Shown here piece after piece: positions 21,390 to 30,545 of a stretch of 64,000 bases of DNA. A program made the translations under genes and the position numbers. Numbering within the stretch: the first letter of the stretch is position 1; every line of letters begins with the position of its first letter. The stretch is from Absidia repens. Taxonomy: Eukaryota > Mucoromycota > Mucoromycetes > Mucorales > Cunninghamellaceae. The notes under the pieces are model-generated. The model searched no databases and was not told the DNA's origin. It saw only the letters and a list, made by a program, of their open reading frames with translations. The stretch is from contig MCGE01000005.1 of the NCBI GenBank assembly GCA_002105175.1, positions 1,984,001-2,048,000 of the forward strand. Reading direction: 5' to 3'.

Positions 21390-22721
21390 ATGGACGAACG
21401 AAAGATCAATCAAATCAAATACTACTTAAAGAAATTGCAATACCCAGAAGACGCCACAGATCGCGAGAAGCGATACCTAAATCGACACTCATCTAAATAC
21501 ATAGTCGAAAAGGAAATACTATTTTACTTCAACATCACACAACAAACGAAACGAAAAGTCCTGAATCAATCTCAAGCCCAAGATGCGTTATTAATGCATC
21601 ATGCACATCCCATGGGAGGACATATGGGTTTCAGAAATACACTATTCAAAATATCTCAACAATACTACTGGGATACAATGTCCAAAGATGTCCAGAAATA
21701 CATCAGAAACTGCCCACGATGCCAAACAAGTGGACCAAAGAAATTAAAAGAACTATTACACCCGGTACCAGTAGGATCCAAACCGTTTGAAAAATGGGCT
21801 ATCGATGTGAAACATGTCCCTACCTCTAAAACTGGTGCACGGTACATCATAGCGGGAATCGAATATTTAACAAAATGGATCGAAGCACGAGCCATCAGGT
21901 ATCAAACCTCTGCAGAAATCGCTAGCTTCATCTACGAAGAAATTATTACTCGACATGGTTGCCCTCATATCATTATTACGGACAATGGAAGACCGTTTAT
22001 AAATGATCTAGTCAAGCAAGTATGCTTCCATTACAACATACATCACCAAACCATCTCAGTTGGCAATTCCCAAGCAAATGGACTTATTGAAAGACTAAAT
22101 GGAACAATGGGTGAAATAATTAAGAAAAATACAGCTGAAGACAAAACGTCTTGGGATCAATATTTACCAGCTGCTCTATTTGCATATCGGACGATCAAAC
22201 AAAATACAACTCAATATTCACCCTTTTTTCTCACTTATGGATATTATCCAAAAACGCCCTACGACCAATCCCATCTCGAATACGATCCAACTTCTTACAA
22301 ATATCAATATCAATTGGACCAACGTGCTCGTCGGGAGGTGCATACACTAAACCAAATCAGAAAAGATGCACAGGACTTCATAAAACGATCACAAATCACA
22401 CAGAAAAAGGCCATCGACAAGAAAATAAATAATGAACTTCGACAATGGAAACCACCATTCAAACTCGGTGACCTGGTAACCCTTTTCGTTGGCATTAAAC
22501 CCAATTCTTGGACTGGAAAGATATCCGATAATTGGGAAGGTGTATATATCATCCATCAAACATTAGGAAAAGGTACTTATACGATCAAGCCGTATAAAGA
22601 TGAATCTAATCGATTGAAAAGAATACATGGAAACCGACTGAAACTCTACTCCCTACCCAATGTATTTTGGAAAAGCGATGATCAACGAATATCAGCGGAG
22701 TTATATTCCACACTAATATAA
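21390..22721 (+). CDS. int: Retrotransposon integrase, separate ORF (443 aa)
   Basis: It inserts the cDNA into the host genome. It starts MDERKINQIKYYLKK at 21390, after a stop codon and a 145-bp non-coding spacer following RNase H. An HHCC zinc domain is seen (HHAHPMGGH, then CPRCQ), then the DDE core: WAIDVKHVPT (first D), IIITDNGRPF (second D) and QANGLIERLNGT (E). A GPY/F-like C-terminal part (KLGDLVTLFVGIKPNSWTGK, then KRIHGNRLKLY) follows; no chromodomain is visible. Integrase as a free-standing ORF is unusual for this order; it would need splicing, reinitiation or a subgenomic RNA. The C-terminal part is where a targeting module for Pol III factors would be expected. Confidence 0.92.
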   Translation: MDERKINQIKYYLKKLQYPEDATDREKRYLNRHSSKYIVEKEILFYFNITQQTKRKVLNQSQAQDALLMHHAHPMGGHMGFRNTLFKISQQYYWDTMSKDVQKYIRNCPRCQTSGPKKLKELLHPVPVGSKPFEKWAIDVKHVPTSKTGARYIIAGIEYLTKWIEARAIRYQTSAEIASFIYEEIITRHGCPHIIITDNGRPFINDLVKQVCFHYNIHHQTISVGNSQANGLIERLNGTMGEIIKKNTAEDKTSWDQYLPAALFAYRTIKQNTTQYSPFFLTYGYYPKTPYDQSHLEYDPTSYKYQYQLDQRARREVHTLNQIRKDAQDFIKRSQITQKKAIDKKINNELRQWKPPFKLGDLVTLFVGIKPNSWTGKISDNWEGVYIIHQTLGKGTYTIKPYKDESNRLKRIHGNRLKLYSLPNVFWKSDDQRISAELYSTLI

Positions 22722-22933
22722 CAAACAATGCATATATACTTTGGTACATACTTTTATTTTAGTGCTCACGTAACATATTTATATTTTTGGTGCTCAAAAA
22801 AAAAAAAAAAAAAAAAAAATTATAAAAACTCAAATAATTTCTAGAGTCATTTTACTTCTTTCAATATCAACCCTCAACCTCCAATTACTTCATCTACAAA
22901 GCAGATTTTTTCACTCAACCTTACACTACAACA
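22722..22933 (+). other. Integrase-ORF4 spacer with LTR-end/PBS-like sequence and A24 tract
   Basis: Bases about 22769-22795 read CGTAACATATTT, then ATATTTTTGGTGCTCA, resembling the LTR end plus start of the primer binding site at 17060-17080. They are followed by 24 consecutive A (22796-22819). A second GTGCTCAC lies at about 22762-22769. ORF4 begins 114 nt after the A tract. Confidence 0.65.
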
Positions 22934-23431
22934 ATGGACAATCAAATCAACCACCTTCAAATATTCGAAAGTAACTTCAACCAAAGCTGGACTAACCAAA
23001 CTACCGACCGATTAATTTCATTGGACGAATTAATTAAAGAAAAACAACTGGCTTACCATGATCTTCATTATGAAGAAAGAAGGACACACTGGAAGAAACA
23101 ACAGACCCTAAAACAAGAATTAGTACCAGCTTTCATTACGTATGCCCATGACTTGATCGGGGTATGCCCACAAATTCAACACTATCAACATATGCTCCGG
23201 TCCTTGTTTAACTACCGCTTTGGACAACTAAACACAGTAGGAATGCGCCGTATTATCTTCCGACAAATCCAGCAAACTGATCCGTGGTGGACGACTGGCG
23301 GCCAGTCTTCTCATTGCCCCGGGGATGTCGAGGAACAGTCCGAGACTGCTTCCAGTGATGGCGAGTCCGAGGACGGGTTTAATAACGTCTTCAGCTCGCA
23401 AGAGCTCCGTGACTGGGCTTTGAATGAATGA
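22934..23431 (+). CDS. Retrotransposon ORF4, unknown protein (165 aa), C terminus encoded in 3' LTR
   Basis: I do not recognise the product. It starts MDNQINHLQIFESNFNQSW and has a charged, probably helical middle (ISLDELIKEKQLAYHD, then EERRTHWKKQQTLKQEL). The last 36 or so residues, acidic and Ser-rich (TASSDGESEDGFNNV, SQELRDWALNE), are encoded by the first about 105 bp of the 3' LTR. It occupies the position of an envelope or accessory gene but has no signal peptide or membrane segment. The open frame in a recent element suggests it is functional, perhaps a nucleocapsid, targeting or regulatory factor. Confidence 0.75.
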   Translation: MDNQINHLQIFESNFNQSWTNQTTDRLISLDELIKEKQLAYHDLHYEERRTHWKKQQTLKQELVPAFITYAHDLIGVCPQIQHYQHMLRSLFNYRFGQLNTVGMRRIIFRQIQQTDPWWTTGGQSSHCPGDVEEQSETASSDGESEDGFNNVFSSQELRDWALNE

Positions 23432-24046
23432 AGCTTGCCCTGGTCCAGATCTTGGATCTCAGATCACTTTTTACTTTTTTTCTTGTTTCGCCTCGCTTCA
23501 GTCCAACTTTATTTTCTTTTATTTTTTTAGTATAAATATCCCACCTTTTTTTATCCTTTTATTTTTTTCTTTAGTTTTTTTCAAGTTTTCCCAATATATT
23601 AAATAAAACTCAGTACAAAGGTTATTATACCACCAAATTATCTACCGTTTCTATTGGATCATAGAAACCTCCTTATTTTTTTGACTTCAAGTCCTTTTTT
23701 TATTTTTACTGTGTGTTATACACTATATTTTTATTGAACCAACAAAGGTCAATACTTTTCATTTTTATTTTATTTTACTTTTTCAAGTTTATTCTTTATA
23801 AACTTTCTCTACAGTTGGACTTTATCTACAAAAGTTCTGGTGCTCACTACTCTATATTCTATTTTTGTCCAAATCAGGGGCAAGATATTTCGAATTCCGC
23901 CTAAGGAACAAATTCATATTCAAGCTCTAAACAAGCAAAAGCTACACTAAAGGATAACTCAAGACATCCTATCCAACACAAAAAAATATAAAAACCTACA
24001 AAAACACTACTCTGTTACAAGCTTCCTACCCAAATTAGCCGTAACA
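23326..24046 (+). repeat. 3' LTR of the complete retrotransposon
   Basis: The same 721 bp as the 5' LTR with no difference that I could find by eye, including the TATA box at 23531, the AATAAA signal at about 23602 and the 13-nt primer-site copy at 23838-23850. It is immediately preceded by GGGGA (23321-23325), a very short purine tract for plus-strand priming. Confidence 0.92.
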
Positions 24047-24133
24047 CAAAAATACTCGTAACACTTCAATAGTAACTCTTTTGCTGTTCCAACGCAACAA
24101 AAAAAAAAATACATATGATTACGGCAAAAAGAA

Positions 24134-24207
24134 TGCTCACTACAGGGGTCGAACCTGTGGCCTTGGCGTTATTAGCACCACGCTCTAACCAACTGAGCTA
24201 AGCGAGC
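24134..24207 (-). tRNA. tRNA-Ile (anticodon AAU)
   Basis: On the minus strand a 74-nt cloverleaf can be drawn: acceptor GCTCGCT with AGTGAGC and discriminator A, D-arm GCTC/GAGC, anticodon stem TGGTG/CGCCA with loop CTAATAA (anticodon AAT), and T-arm ACAGG TTCGACC CCTGT. There is no intron. The Pol III terminator is a TTCTTTTT tract just beyond the 3' end. Its 3' end is the primer complement of the neighbouring retrotransposon. Confidence 0.96.
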
Positions 24208-24307
24208 TCCGATGAAAAATTTTTTGCTTGGTTTTATATAAGGTACAAATAGAACTTGATTCTGTAATGTGCCATTAATAACATATTTTAAATTCCCTTT
24301 TATAGAA

Positions 24308-24380
24308 GGGGATCTAGCTCAAATGGTAGAGCGCTCGCTTAGCATGTGAGAGGCACTGGGATCAATGCCCAGGTTCTCCA
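24308..24380 (+). tRNA. tRNA-Ala (anticodon AGC)
   Basis: A 73-nt cloverleaf is visible: acceptor GGGGATC with GTTCTCC (one U-U mismatch and one G-U pair), D-arm GCTC/GAGC, anticodon stem CTCGC/GTGAG with loop TTAGCAT (anticodon AGC), and T-arm CTGGG ATCAATG CCCAG. A TTTTT terminator follows at about 24384. It is divergent from tRNA-Ile with a 100-bp gap. Confidence 0.93.
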
Positions 24381-24468
24381 AAATTTTTGTGTCTGTGGCT
24401 TTCCTCCACAGAAGACACTTTTTTTTTTTTTGCTGGAACCACCAGTGTTTGTTTAATTTTATCTGAAC

Positions 24469-25170
24469 TGTTATGACTAATGTTACGGCTAATTTTGGTT
24501 GTTAGGTCGTAACTGGAAATTGTTTTTGTAGGTTTTTATTTTTTTATAGAGTGAGCACCAGAACTTTTTAGGATTAAGTTCAACCGATTGTAGCTTCAAA
24601 GGCTTAAAGATAATATAGGACTAAACTTGAGAGTCCAAGTGAGGATGTATTATTTTCAAAGATGAAAATAATAAGGTCAATAAAATAAGTAGTGACTTAA
24701 ATCAAGTCAAAAAAATAAAGTGAAGCGAGATTCAGACTCAGCTGTCAAAAATATATAATAAAAATATTCCAAAGTGTGGAATAAAAGAAAGCCAACAAGT
24801 TGGGAGGTTTAAAAAAACCTTTGTAATGAATTTATTAAAATAAAGATAATAGAAAAGTGATTAAAAATATAATAATTATTTTTTCTTTTGAAATTTTTAA
24901 AGGTATTTATACTAAATTTTTATGATGTTTCATGCTTCACGCACGAAACCAAAACTGAGCGTGCGACACGCACACCTCCACTCCGACTAAACCTTCCAAT
25001 TAATCATCCTCCGTCATTGCCCAAGTAATGATTTCGTCCCAACCAAGCAATTTACCAAGATCAAGGTCATCTTCAACACTAAATTTGTTATTTTAGTCTA
25101 ACTGGATTGTGTTTTTGCTGTCTTTATAATTTTTTATGTAAGTGAGCACCAGAACTTTTAGGCTTAAAAG
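24469..25170 (-). mobile_element. Older inverted LTR fragment, split by a nested LTR
   Basis: On the minus strand the LTR 3' end is TGTTATGACTAA at 24469-24480 (plus-strand reading). It is interrupted by the LTR at 24481-25077 and resumes at 25082 with ATTTGTTATTTTAG, matching the reverse complement of LTR A1's 3' end. The GTGAGCACCAGAACTTTT block at about 25142-25160 is the conserved internal motif; beyond that it decays into unique sequence. It begins 88 bp after the tRNA-Ala 3' end. Confidence 0.75.
24481..25077 (-). mobile_element. Solo LTR (597 bp), inverted, nested, second family
   Basis: Plus-strand TGTTACGGCTAATTTTGG...TCTTCAACA is the reverse complement of an LTR related to A3, flanked by CTAA on both sides (24477-24480 and 25078-25081). 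It has diverged from A3 toward its 5' end. Its 3' end faces the tRNA-Ala gene, mirror-image to the array on the tRNA-Ile side. Confidence 0.82.
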
Positions 25171-25739
25171 TTCAACCTTTTGTGTGTGTGTGTGTGTGTG
25201 TAAGAGAAAAATAAAATAGAATGGTAGCTTTCAAATTCCATTCAGGGGCAATTATTTCTGAATGAGAAATAATTTTAAAAAAATAAACGCTCTGGCGCTC
25301 CGCTGGAGCTTTTGGAAATCTTTCGATTTACTGGGTGTCACATTTTTTTATTAAAGTGTGGGTTTCGATGGGATAGGACTAAAGCCTCCGCCATTTCGCA
25401 TTTTGGTGGGCGGCCCCTTGGGGCCCAACCGTCGTGCTTAGCGTGTCGTCAATGGGTTTTTTGTGTGCTGAAATAATAGCTTACTTGAAATGCGTCGGAG
25501 AGATTAGAGTTTGATTATGTAGTGGTTGCAACTGCCTTTCCACTGGAAGATAAAACGAATTATGCTATATGGTAATTATGGCGATTGCCCGTTTATTTAA
25601 TTTTTATTTGCTGTTCCCTGATTTTTTGACATAAAAAAAAAAAACGCTGGATGATTCAAGCTCCGCATTTTGCTTTCTATTTTTTTTTTTTTTTTTGGTC
25701 CCCTTTTTTTTCCCTCTCTTTTTCTTTCTTTTTTATTTT

Positions 25740-25900
25740 TTTCCTTCATGATAGTCTGAATGATATGATGGCAAAGCTCATTGGGGAACTGGTGATCTAG
25801 GATTAGTGTTAGAACTTGAATTAGGGGCGTTTTAAAAAACGCAAAACAAACATCATGGGGAAGCGCTTTCATTTTGGATGAAGGATTTGGGAACGACAGT
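25740..25900 (-). repeat. Dispersed repeat R1, copy c (inverted, partial)
   Basis: It reads in reverse the core ATCCAAAATGAAAGCGCTTCC and the GTTTTGCGTTTTTTAAAACG block equivalent to copies b and d, ending in an A/G-rich tract on the minus strand. Confidence 0.55.
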
Positions 25901-26829
25901 AGATTAGCACTCATTAGTTTAGTAATAGTTTGCCATCGTTTATATCTACGACTGAATAAATATGTTCTTTTATTATATTTAGTATCTCTGTTGTACGTTT
26001 ACATTATGAGCTTCATTGAATGTGTATTACATATGCATAGAAAAAAAAAGTGCGTCTATATATATATATATAAGGGATGTGTTTGTGTGAAAAAACAGCT
26101 ATTACAGTGTATTTTATTGTGGGGGGGATATTGGAGAACAAAGTTGAGAATAGTATTAATTATGTAGCCACTGGGTGGCAGGGGGTTTCAGAAGTGTGGG
26201 TTTTGATGGAAGACTCTGTGTTTGGGTCGGCAGCGATTGAGAAAAAAAGGATGGGCGGCTCCTATGGTGGGCAGCGGCTTAGGATCCAACGGTGGTTGTC
26301 CAGGGCTCTGTTCGAAAAAAAGAGCCGGAGGGACAAAAAAACGAAATTAAAGGTACTATAGCTGAGTTTTCTTACGGTCCATTTTCTTTTTAATATATAA
26401 CCAGCCCCCCTCCCCACCCCACCACCCTAATCGTTCAAATTATAAAACAACTACTGCCTGAATAAAATATTATACAGTTTGTCTGATAGAGTGCTACCCA
26501 ATGTTTTACAGAAAGTGTCATCTGTAATGTGTTAGGATAGAGAAGGTTATTAAAGTACTAAAAAAGAAAAAGCGTGGTGAAAAAAGAGCAGTTGGATGAC
26601 TTCGCCATTTCGCACTATGGAGGCGTCGTTGCTCAGCGCTCAATCAGGACTTGGTTTTTTTTTTGGCTTTTGGATGGTGAAAAAAAAGAGGCAGTCGCCC
26701 GACTATATGCAAGAAAGAAAAGATGGACGGTGGCATCATTTACACTCCGCTTACGCTTTATTTTTTTTTTTATTTATTTTTGTCTTTTTTCGCTTTTTTC
26801 ATTTTTTTATTTTTATTTCCTTTCTCCAT

Positions 26830-27340
26830 TAATTCTTCAATGTGCTGTGATCTTGGATTAGAATTAGAACGTGAATCAGGGGCATTTTGAAAAATGCAAT
26901 ACAAACATGTATGGGGAAACCCTTTCATTTTGGGATCAAGATTTGGATCCACTCATTAGATTAGCTTCACCATAGTTATAACTGAACCACCAATAATTTA
27001 GTTTAGTGCTAGTTTGTCATAGTTTTTAACTTCATCCAAATAAAATACACTTGTCTCTTTTTATCGTTAGTTTCTTTGTTATAAGTTTAAATTGTTTGTA
27101 TTGACGATTGGGTATACATGGACATAGAAATAAATTGGTGTGTTTGAGTGCGTGGAAAGAAAATGTGCAGGATATTAAGATGACTTTGTCCATCACCTCA
27201 TGTATATATTTGAACGTAGAAAAAAAAATAGCCATGTGTTTGTGTAAGAAAAAATGCACTACAGAATATTTAGTTTGTTAGCCCCTCTGTATTTCATACC
27301 TAGGTGGTTATGTAGAGTAGCAATGGTGGGGAAAGTAATG
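26830..27340 (-). repeat. Dispersed repeat R1, copy d (inverted)
   Basis: It is the reverse complement counterpart of copy b at 1230-1925, sharing ATGAAAGGGTTTCCCCATAC, the GTATTGCATTTTTCAAAATG block, and GTCCATCACCTCATG on the plus strand. Confidence 0.6.
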
Positions 27341-27939
27341 TTTGTGTAACTACAATTCATCTTCAGCGAAAAATGACACCCATTTCAAATTTTTACTCAA
27401 ATCGACCTGGAATCAATATAGAAACATTGAAGATACGGTGTGAACCATCTTTCGTAGATCAGAAATGTATACTGTATATATTTTGGCAGAGAAAAAGAAT
27501 GGGTATGTGCTTGTGTGAAAAAAAGTATAGAGTATTAAGTTTATTGGGTCCTCTGCATATCATACCGACGTGGGTTATATAGGGTCTCAGCTCATTTTCA
27601 GCGAAAACTGATATTTTCCATGATTTACAAATAAATCCTTCTGGGTGATTGTGCCTCAGTAGGGTGCAGGAGTAATAACCTCCTCTAATTTAGCAGAGCT
27701 AACTTGGAAAAGGGAAAATTGAAAGAATTGATTGGTGGAAAAGAGAAATAGAGGGGTGAGATTGGGTAGAGAAAGGCGGCAAAAAGCAACACCGTTTTAG
27801 CACTAGTAATCTAGTAGCTGGGGTTTAAAATTTTGATGACAGTTTATCTTTAATACTGTTCAATAAATTGATGACTTGCTGTCAAAGTAAAATAAAAGAT
27901 AAAATTGATTTCCAAAACCAAGTTAAGGGATCAGAAAAA

Positions 27940-28200
27940 AAAATAAAGACTATAAAGTCAAAAAAGAGATTTGTGTTAAAGTATTTCAAAGTAGAAATAA
28001 ATAAATAAAAAGTAAACACGTTTCTATATAGACGATAGAAACAAAGTCAAAGTAAGATAGTGATTTGGTGGTTAAAACCCTTTGTACTGAATTTTATATA
28101 AAAAGGATTGAGATAATAATATAATAAAAATTTAACTGAAGATTTCGAAATTATGGGGAAAAGGTTGGGTATATATATTAATTTCAAGATAAGGGAAATT
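27940..28200 (-). mobile_element. Decayed inverted LTR remnant
   Basis: GTTTCTATATAGACGATAGAAAC, then GATTTGGTGGTTAAAACC and TTTGTACTGAATTTTAT are the reverse complement of the conserved LTR blocks around the AATAAA signal (AGTACAAAGG, ACCACCAAA, and GTTTCTAT repeated as an inverted pair). Edges cannot be fixed and no tRNA gene is visible nearby. Confidence 0.6.
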
Positions 28201-28660
28201 GTGTAAATATTATACACATGTTTTGGTTGATATGTTTAAGCTTTGATAAATTATTAGTAGATATATCATATGATATTGATGTTGAATAATAATTCGAATC
28301 CTCCAAGGAAGTATTTGTGATGTTGAGATACTACCACATTCTACAATGGAGTATACTGTTGTTACAGTATGTTGGATTACCGTAATTCCTTACCAAAAAT
28401 AGAAATTAACAATTTTTTTACTCCACTTTTCAAAATTATTGTTTACCTATTATTGTTTCCTTTTTTTTTTGTTTTTAAGTGATTTGATATTTTCGGTTAT
28501 TCAAGGTGTTGTGCCTTTGACCGATGATTGCTACGAAATTCATGCGATTTCACCATTGTTATTAATGTTCATTCTCCGATGTTTTATTTATCAAAAGAAC
28601 TTCTCGTTTTTTCCTTGCTTAATTTTGTAAAAAGCACATCCATCTATCCATTCATCCATC

Positions 28661-29993
28661 ATGGTAAGAGTATTTCAAAATATACATCCATCTTTTTTTT
28701 ATTTTAAGTATCGCTAACCGTTTGATTTTTTTTTATCTATGCCCTTAAATCAGTCTCACAGGTAAGGAAAACAAAAAAGAAAGTCGATCATCAAGAAACA
28801 CCGCAGCAGGACATTAACTGACAATTTACCATTTACATAGAAAATACGAAGCTCCTCGTCATGGTCATTTAGGCTTTTCCCCACGCAAGAGAACTCGATC
28901 TCATCGTGGTCGTTGCAAGGCCTTCCCTAAGGATGATCCCAAGCGCCCTGTCCATTTAACTGCCTTTATGGGCTACAAGGCTGGTATGACTCACATTGTC
29001 CGTGATTTGGAACGCCCTGGCTCCAAGATGCACAAGAAAGAAATTGTTGAAGCTGTTACTGTTATCGAAGCACCTCCCATGGTTGTGATTGGTGTTGTCG
29101 GCTATGTCGAAACTCCTCGTGGTCTCCGTACCTTGACAACTGTATGGGCTGAACATTTGTCCGAAGAAGCCAGACGTCGATTCTACAAGAACTGGTACCG
29201 TTCCAAGAGAAAGGCTTTTACTCAATATGCCAAAAAGTATGCTGAAGGTGCCAAAGATGTGAACCGTGAATTGGAACGTATCAAAAAGTATTGCTCAGTG
29301 GTCCGTGTGGTTGCTCATACCCAAATTTCCAAAGCTCGTCTCGGTCAAAAGAAGGCTCATCTGATGGAAATTCAACTCAATGGTGGTGATATTGTAGCCA
29401 AGGTGGATTATGCTCGGGAACATTTTGAAAAAGAGGTGACGGTTGGGTCGATCTTTGAACAGGACGAAATGGTGGATATTATTGGTACAACTAAAGGGCA
29501 CGGATTTGAAGGTGTGACACATCGATGGGGAACGAAGAAGCTACCTCGCAAAACACATCGTGGTCTTCGTAAGGTTGCTTGTATTGGTGCATGGCACCCT
29601 TCTCGTGTGATGTACTCTGTTCCTCGGGCTGGTCAACGTGGTTATCATCGTCGTACTGAAATCAACAAGAAGATCTATCGTATTGCGAACGGAACTGATG
29701 CTAAATCTGGTGCCACTGAATATGATGTGACTGACAAACAAATTACTCCTATGGGTGGTTTCCCTCATTATGGTATAGTGAATGATGACTTTATGATGAT
29801 CAAGGGTTGTTGTGCTGGTGCCAAGAAGCGTGTGCTTACTATTCGGAAATCGATGACTGTCCATACCAAACGATCTGCTCTTGAAAAGGTGTCTCTCAAG
29901 TTTATTGATACTTCTTCCAAATTCGGTCATGGTCGCTTCCAAACTCCTGCTGAAAAACATCAATTCATGGGAACACTCAAAAAGGATCTTTAG
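28661..29993 (+). CDS. RPL3: 60S ribosomal protein L3 (uL3), three exons including an 8-nt microexon
   Basis: A core large-subunit protein at the peptidyl transferase centre. Exons are 28661-28663 (only the ATG), 28754-28761 (TCTCACAG) and 28841-29993, joining to [16 protein letters not shown] and a 387-residue product, the same length as yeast L3. Splice sites are GT-AG: GTAAGA...ATCAG and GTAAGG...CATAG. Conserved blocks include [39 protein letters not shown] (with the modified histidine region) and [18 protein letters not shown]. Codon use is biased toward C-ending codons as in a highly expressed gene. The start is forced, because no other nearby ATG fits. Confidence 0.97.
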
Positions 29994-30545
29994 AATTAGA
30001 TTATATTATGGTAGCTAGTTTTCTTACTTTATCAAATAGTAATAAAAACATCTGTTTTTTTTTTGTTACTTTGCTACTTACTATTCTCTTTTGTTACTTT
30101 GTCTTTTTGGTATTATTATTGGTGCTCGTGTTAACCAAAAATAGATATCATGTGAGGTGACTAAATTTCCATTAAAGTTTCTCACATAAAAAAAATCATG
30201 CAGGTTGGAATTTTGTTTGAAATGGGCGTGCTTAATGCTTGATGGCGAAAATAAAGGTCGAATAAAGAATTAGATTGACTTTGATTTTTCCTTTTCCCAG
30301 TCCTAGAAACGATGCTATTGTACAAGTTTGATTAATGGTAGTAGTAATTCCAGAAATCGAAACGTTTTATATGCTTGACAATATCCGGCGTGTTACCTTT
30401 TTTGGCTTATTTGCTATTTTTTTTTTCCCACCAGATTTTATTTTATTTTATATATTTCACAAACGCCCTTTTTTTCGCTCTCACCCCTTCTTCTATTTTC
30501 TCGATTTTCTTCTTTTTTATCTCATTTTTTGTAACTACCGATATT
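29994..30545. other. Intergenic: RPL3 3' end and PSP1-gene 5' flank
   Basis: An AATAAA-like signal (AGTAATAAAAAC near 30040) follows RPL3. The upstream flank of the next gene is rich in T/C tracts. No other gene is seen. Confidence 0.5.

Larger units (their letters stand above)
16345..24046 (+). mobile_element. Complete Ty3/gypsy-type LTR retrotransposon (7702 bp)
   Basis: Two direct LTRs of 721 bp (16345-17065 and 23326-24046) look identical throughout and are flanked by a CAAA target duplication (16341-16344 and 24047-24050). Inside, in order, are a primer binding site, gag, protease-reverse transcriptase, RNase H, a separate integrase frame and a fourth ORF that runs into the 3' LTR. The PR-RT-RH-IN order marks it as Ty3/gypsy (Metaviridae-like). 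LTR identity means recent insertion. The 3' LTR end lies 87 bp from the 3' end of a tRNA-Ile gene. Confidence 0.93.
25171..28430. other. Degenerate repeat region without genes
   Basis: No gene is supported. The region includes a GT microsatellite (about 25182-25201), inverted R1 repeats (25740-25900 and 26830-27340), several copies of a CCATTTCGCA-type motif (25390, 26606) and a decayed inverted LTR (about 27940-28200). Small open frames here are low-complexity and overlap repeats. Confidence 0.6.

Noticed and set aside
23300..23326. Classical polypurine tract before the 3' LTR
   Set aside because: Only GGGGA precedes the LTR because ORF4 coding sequence occupies the position; too short to call as a separate feature.
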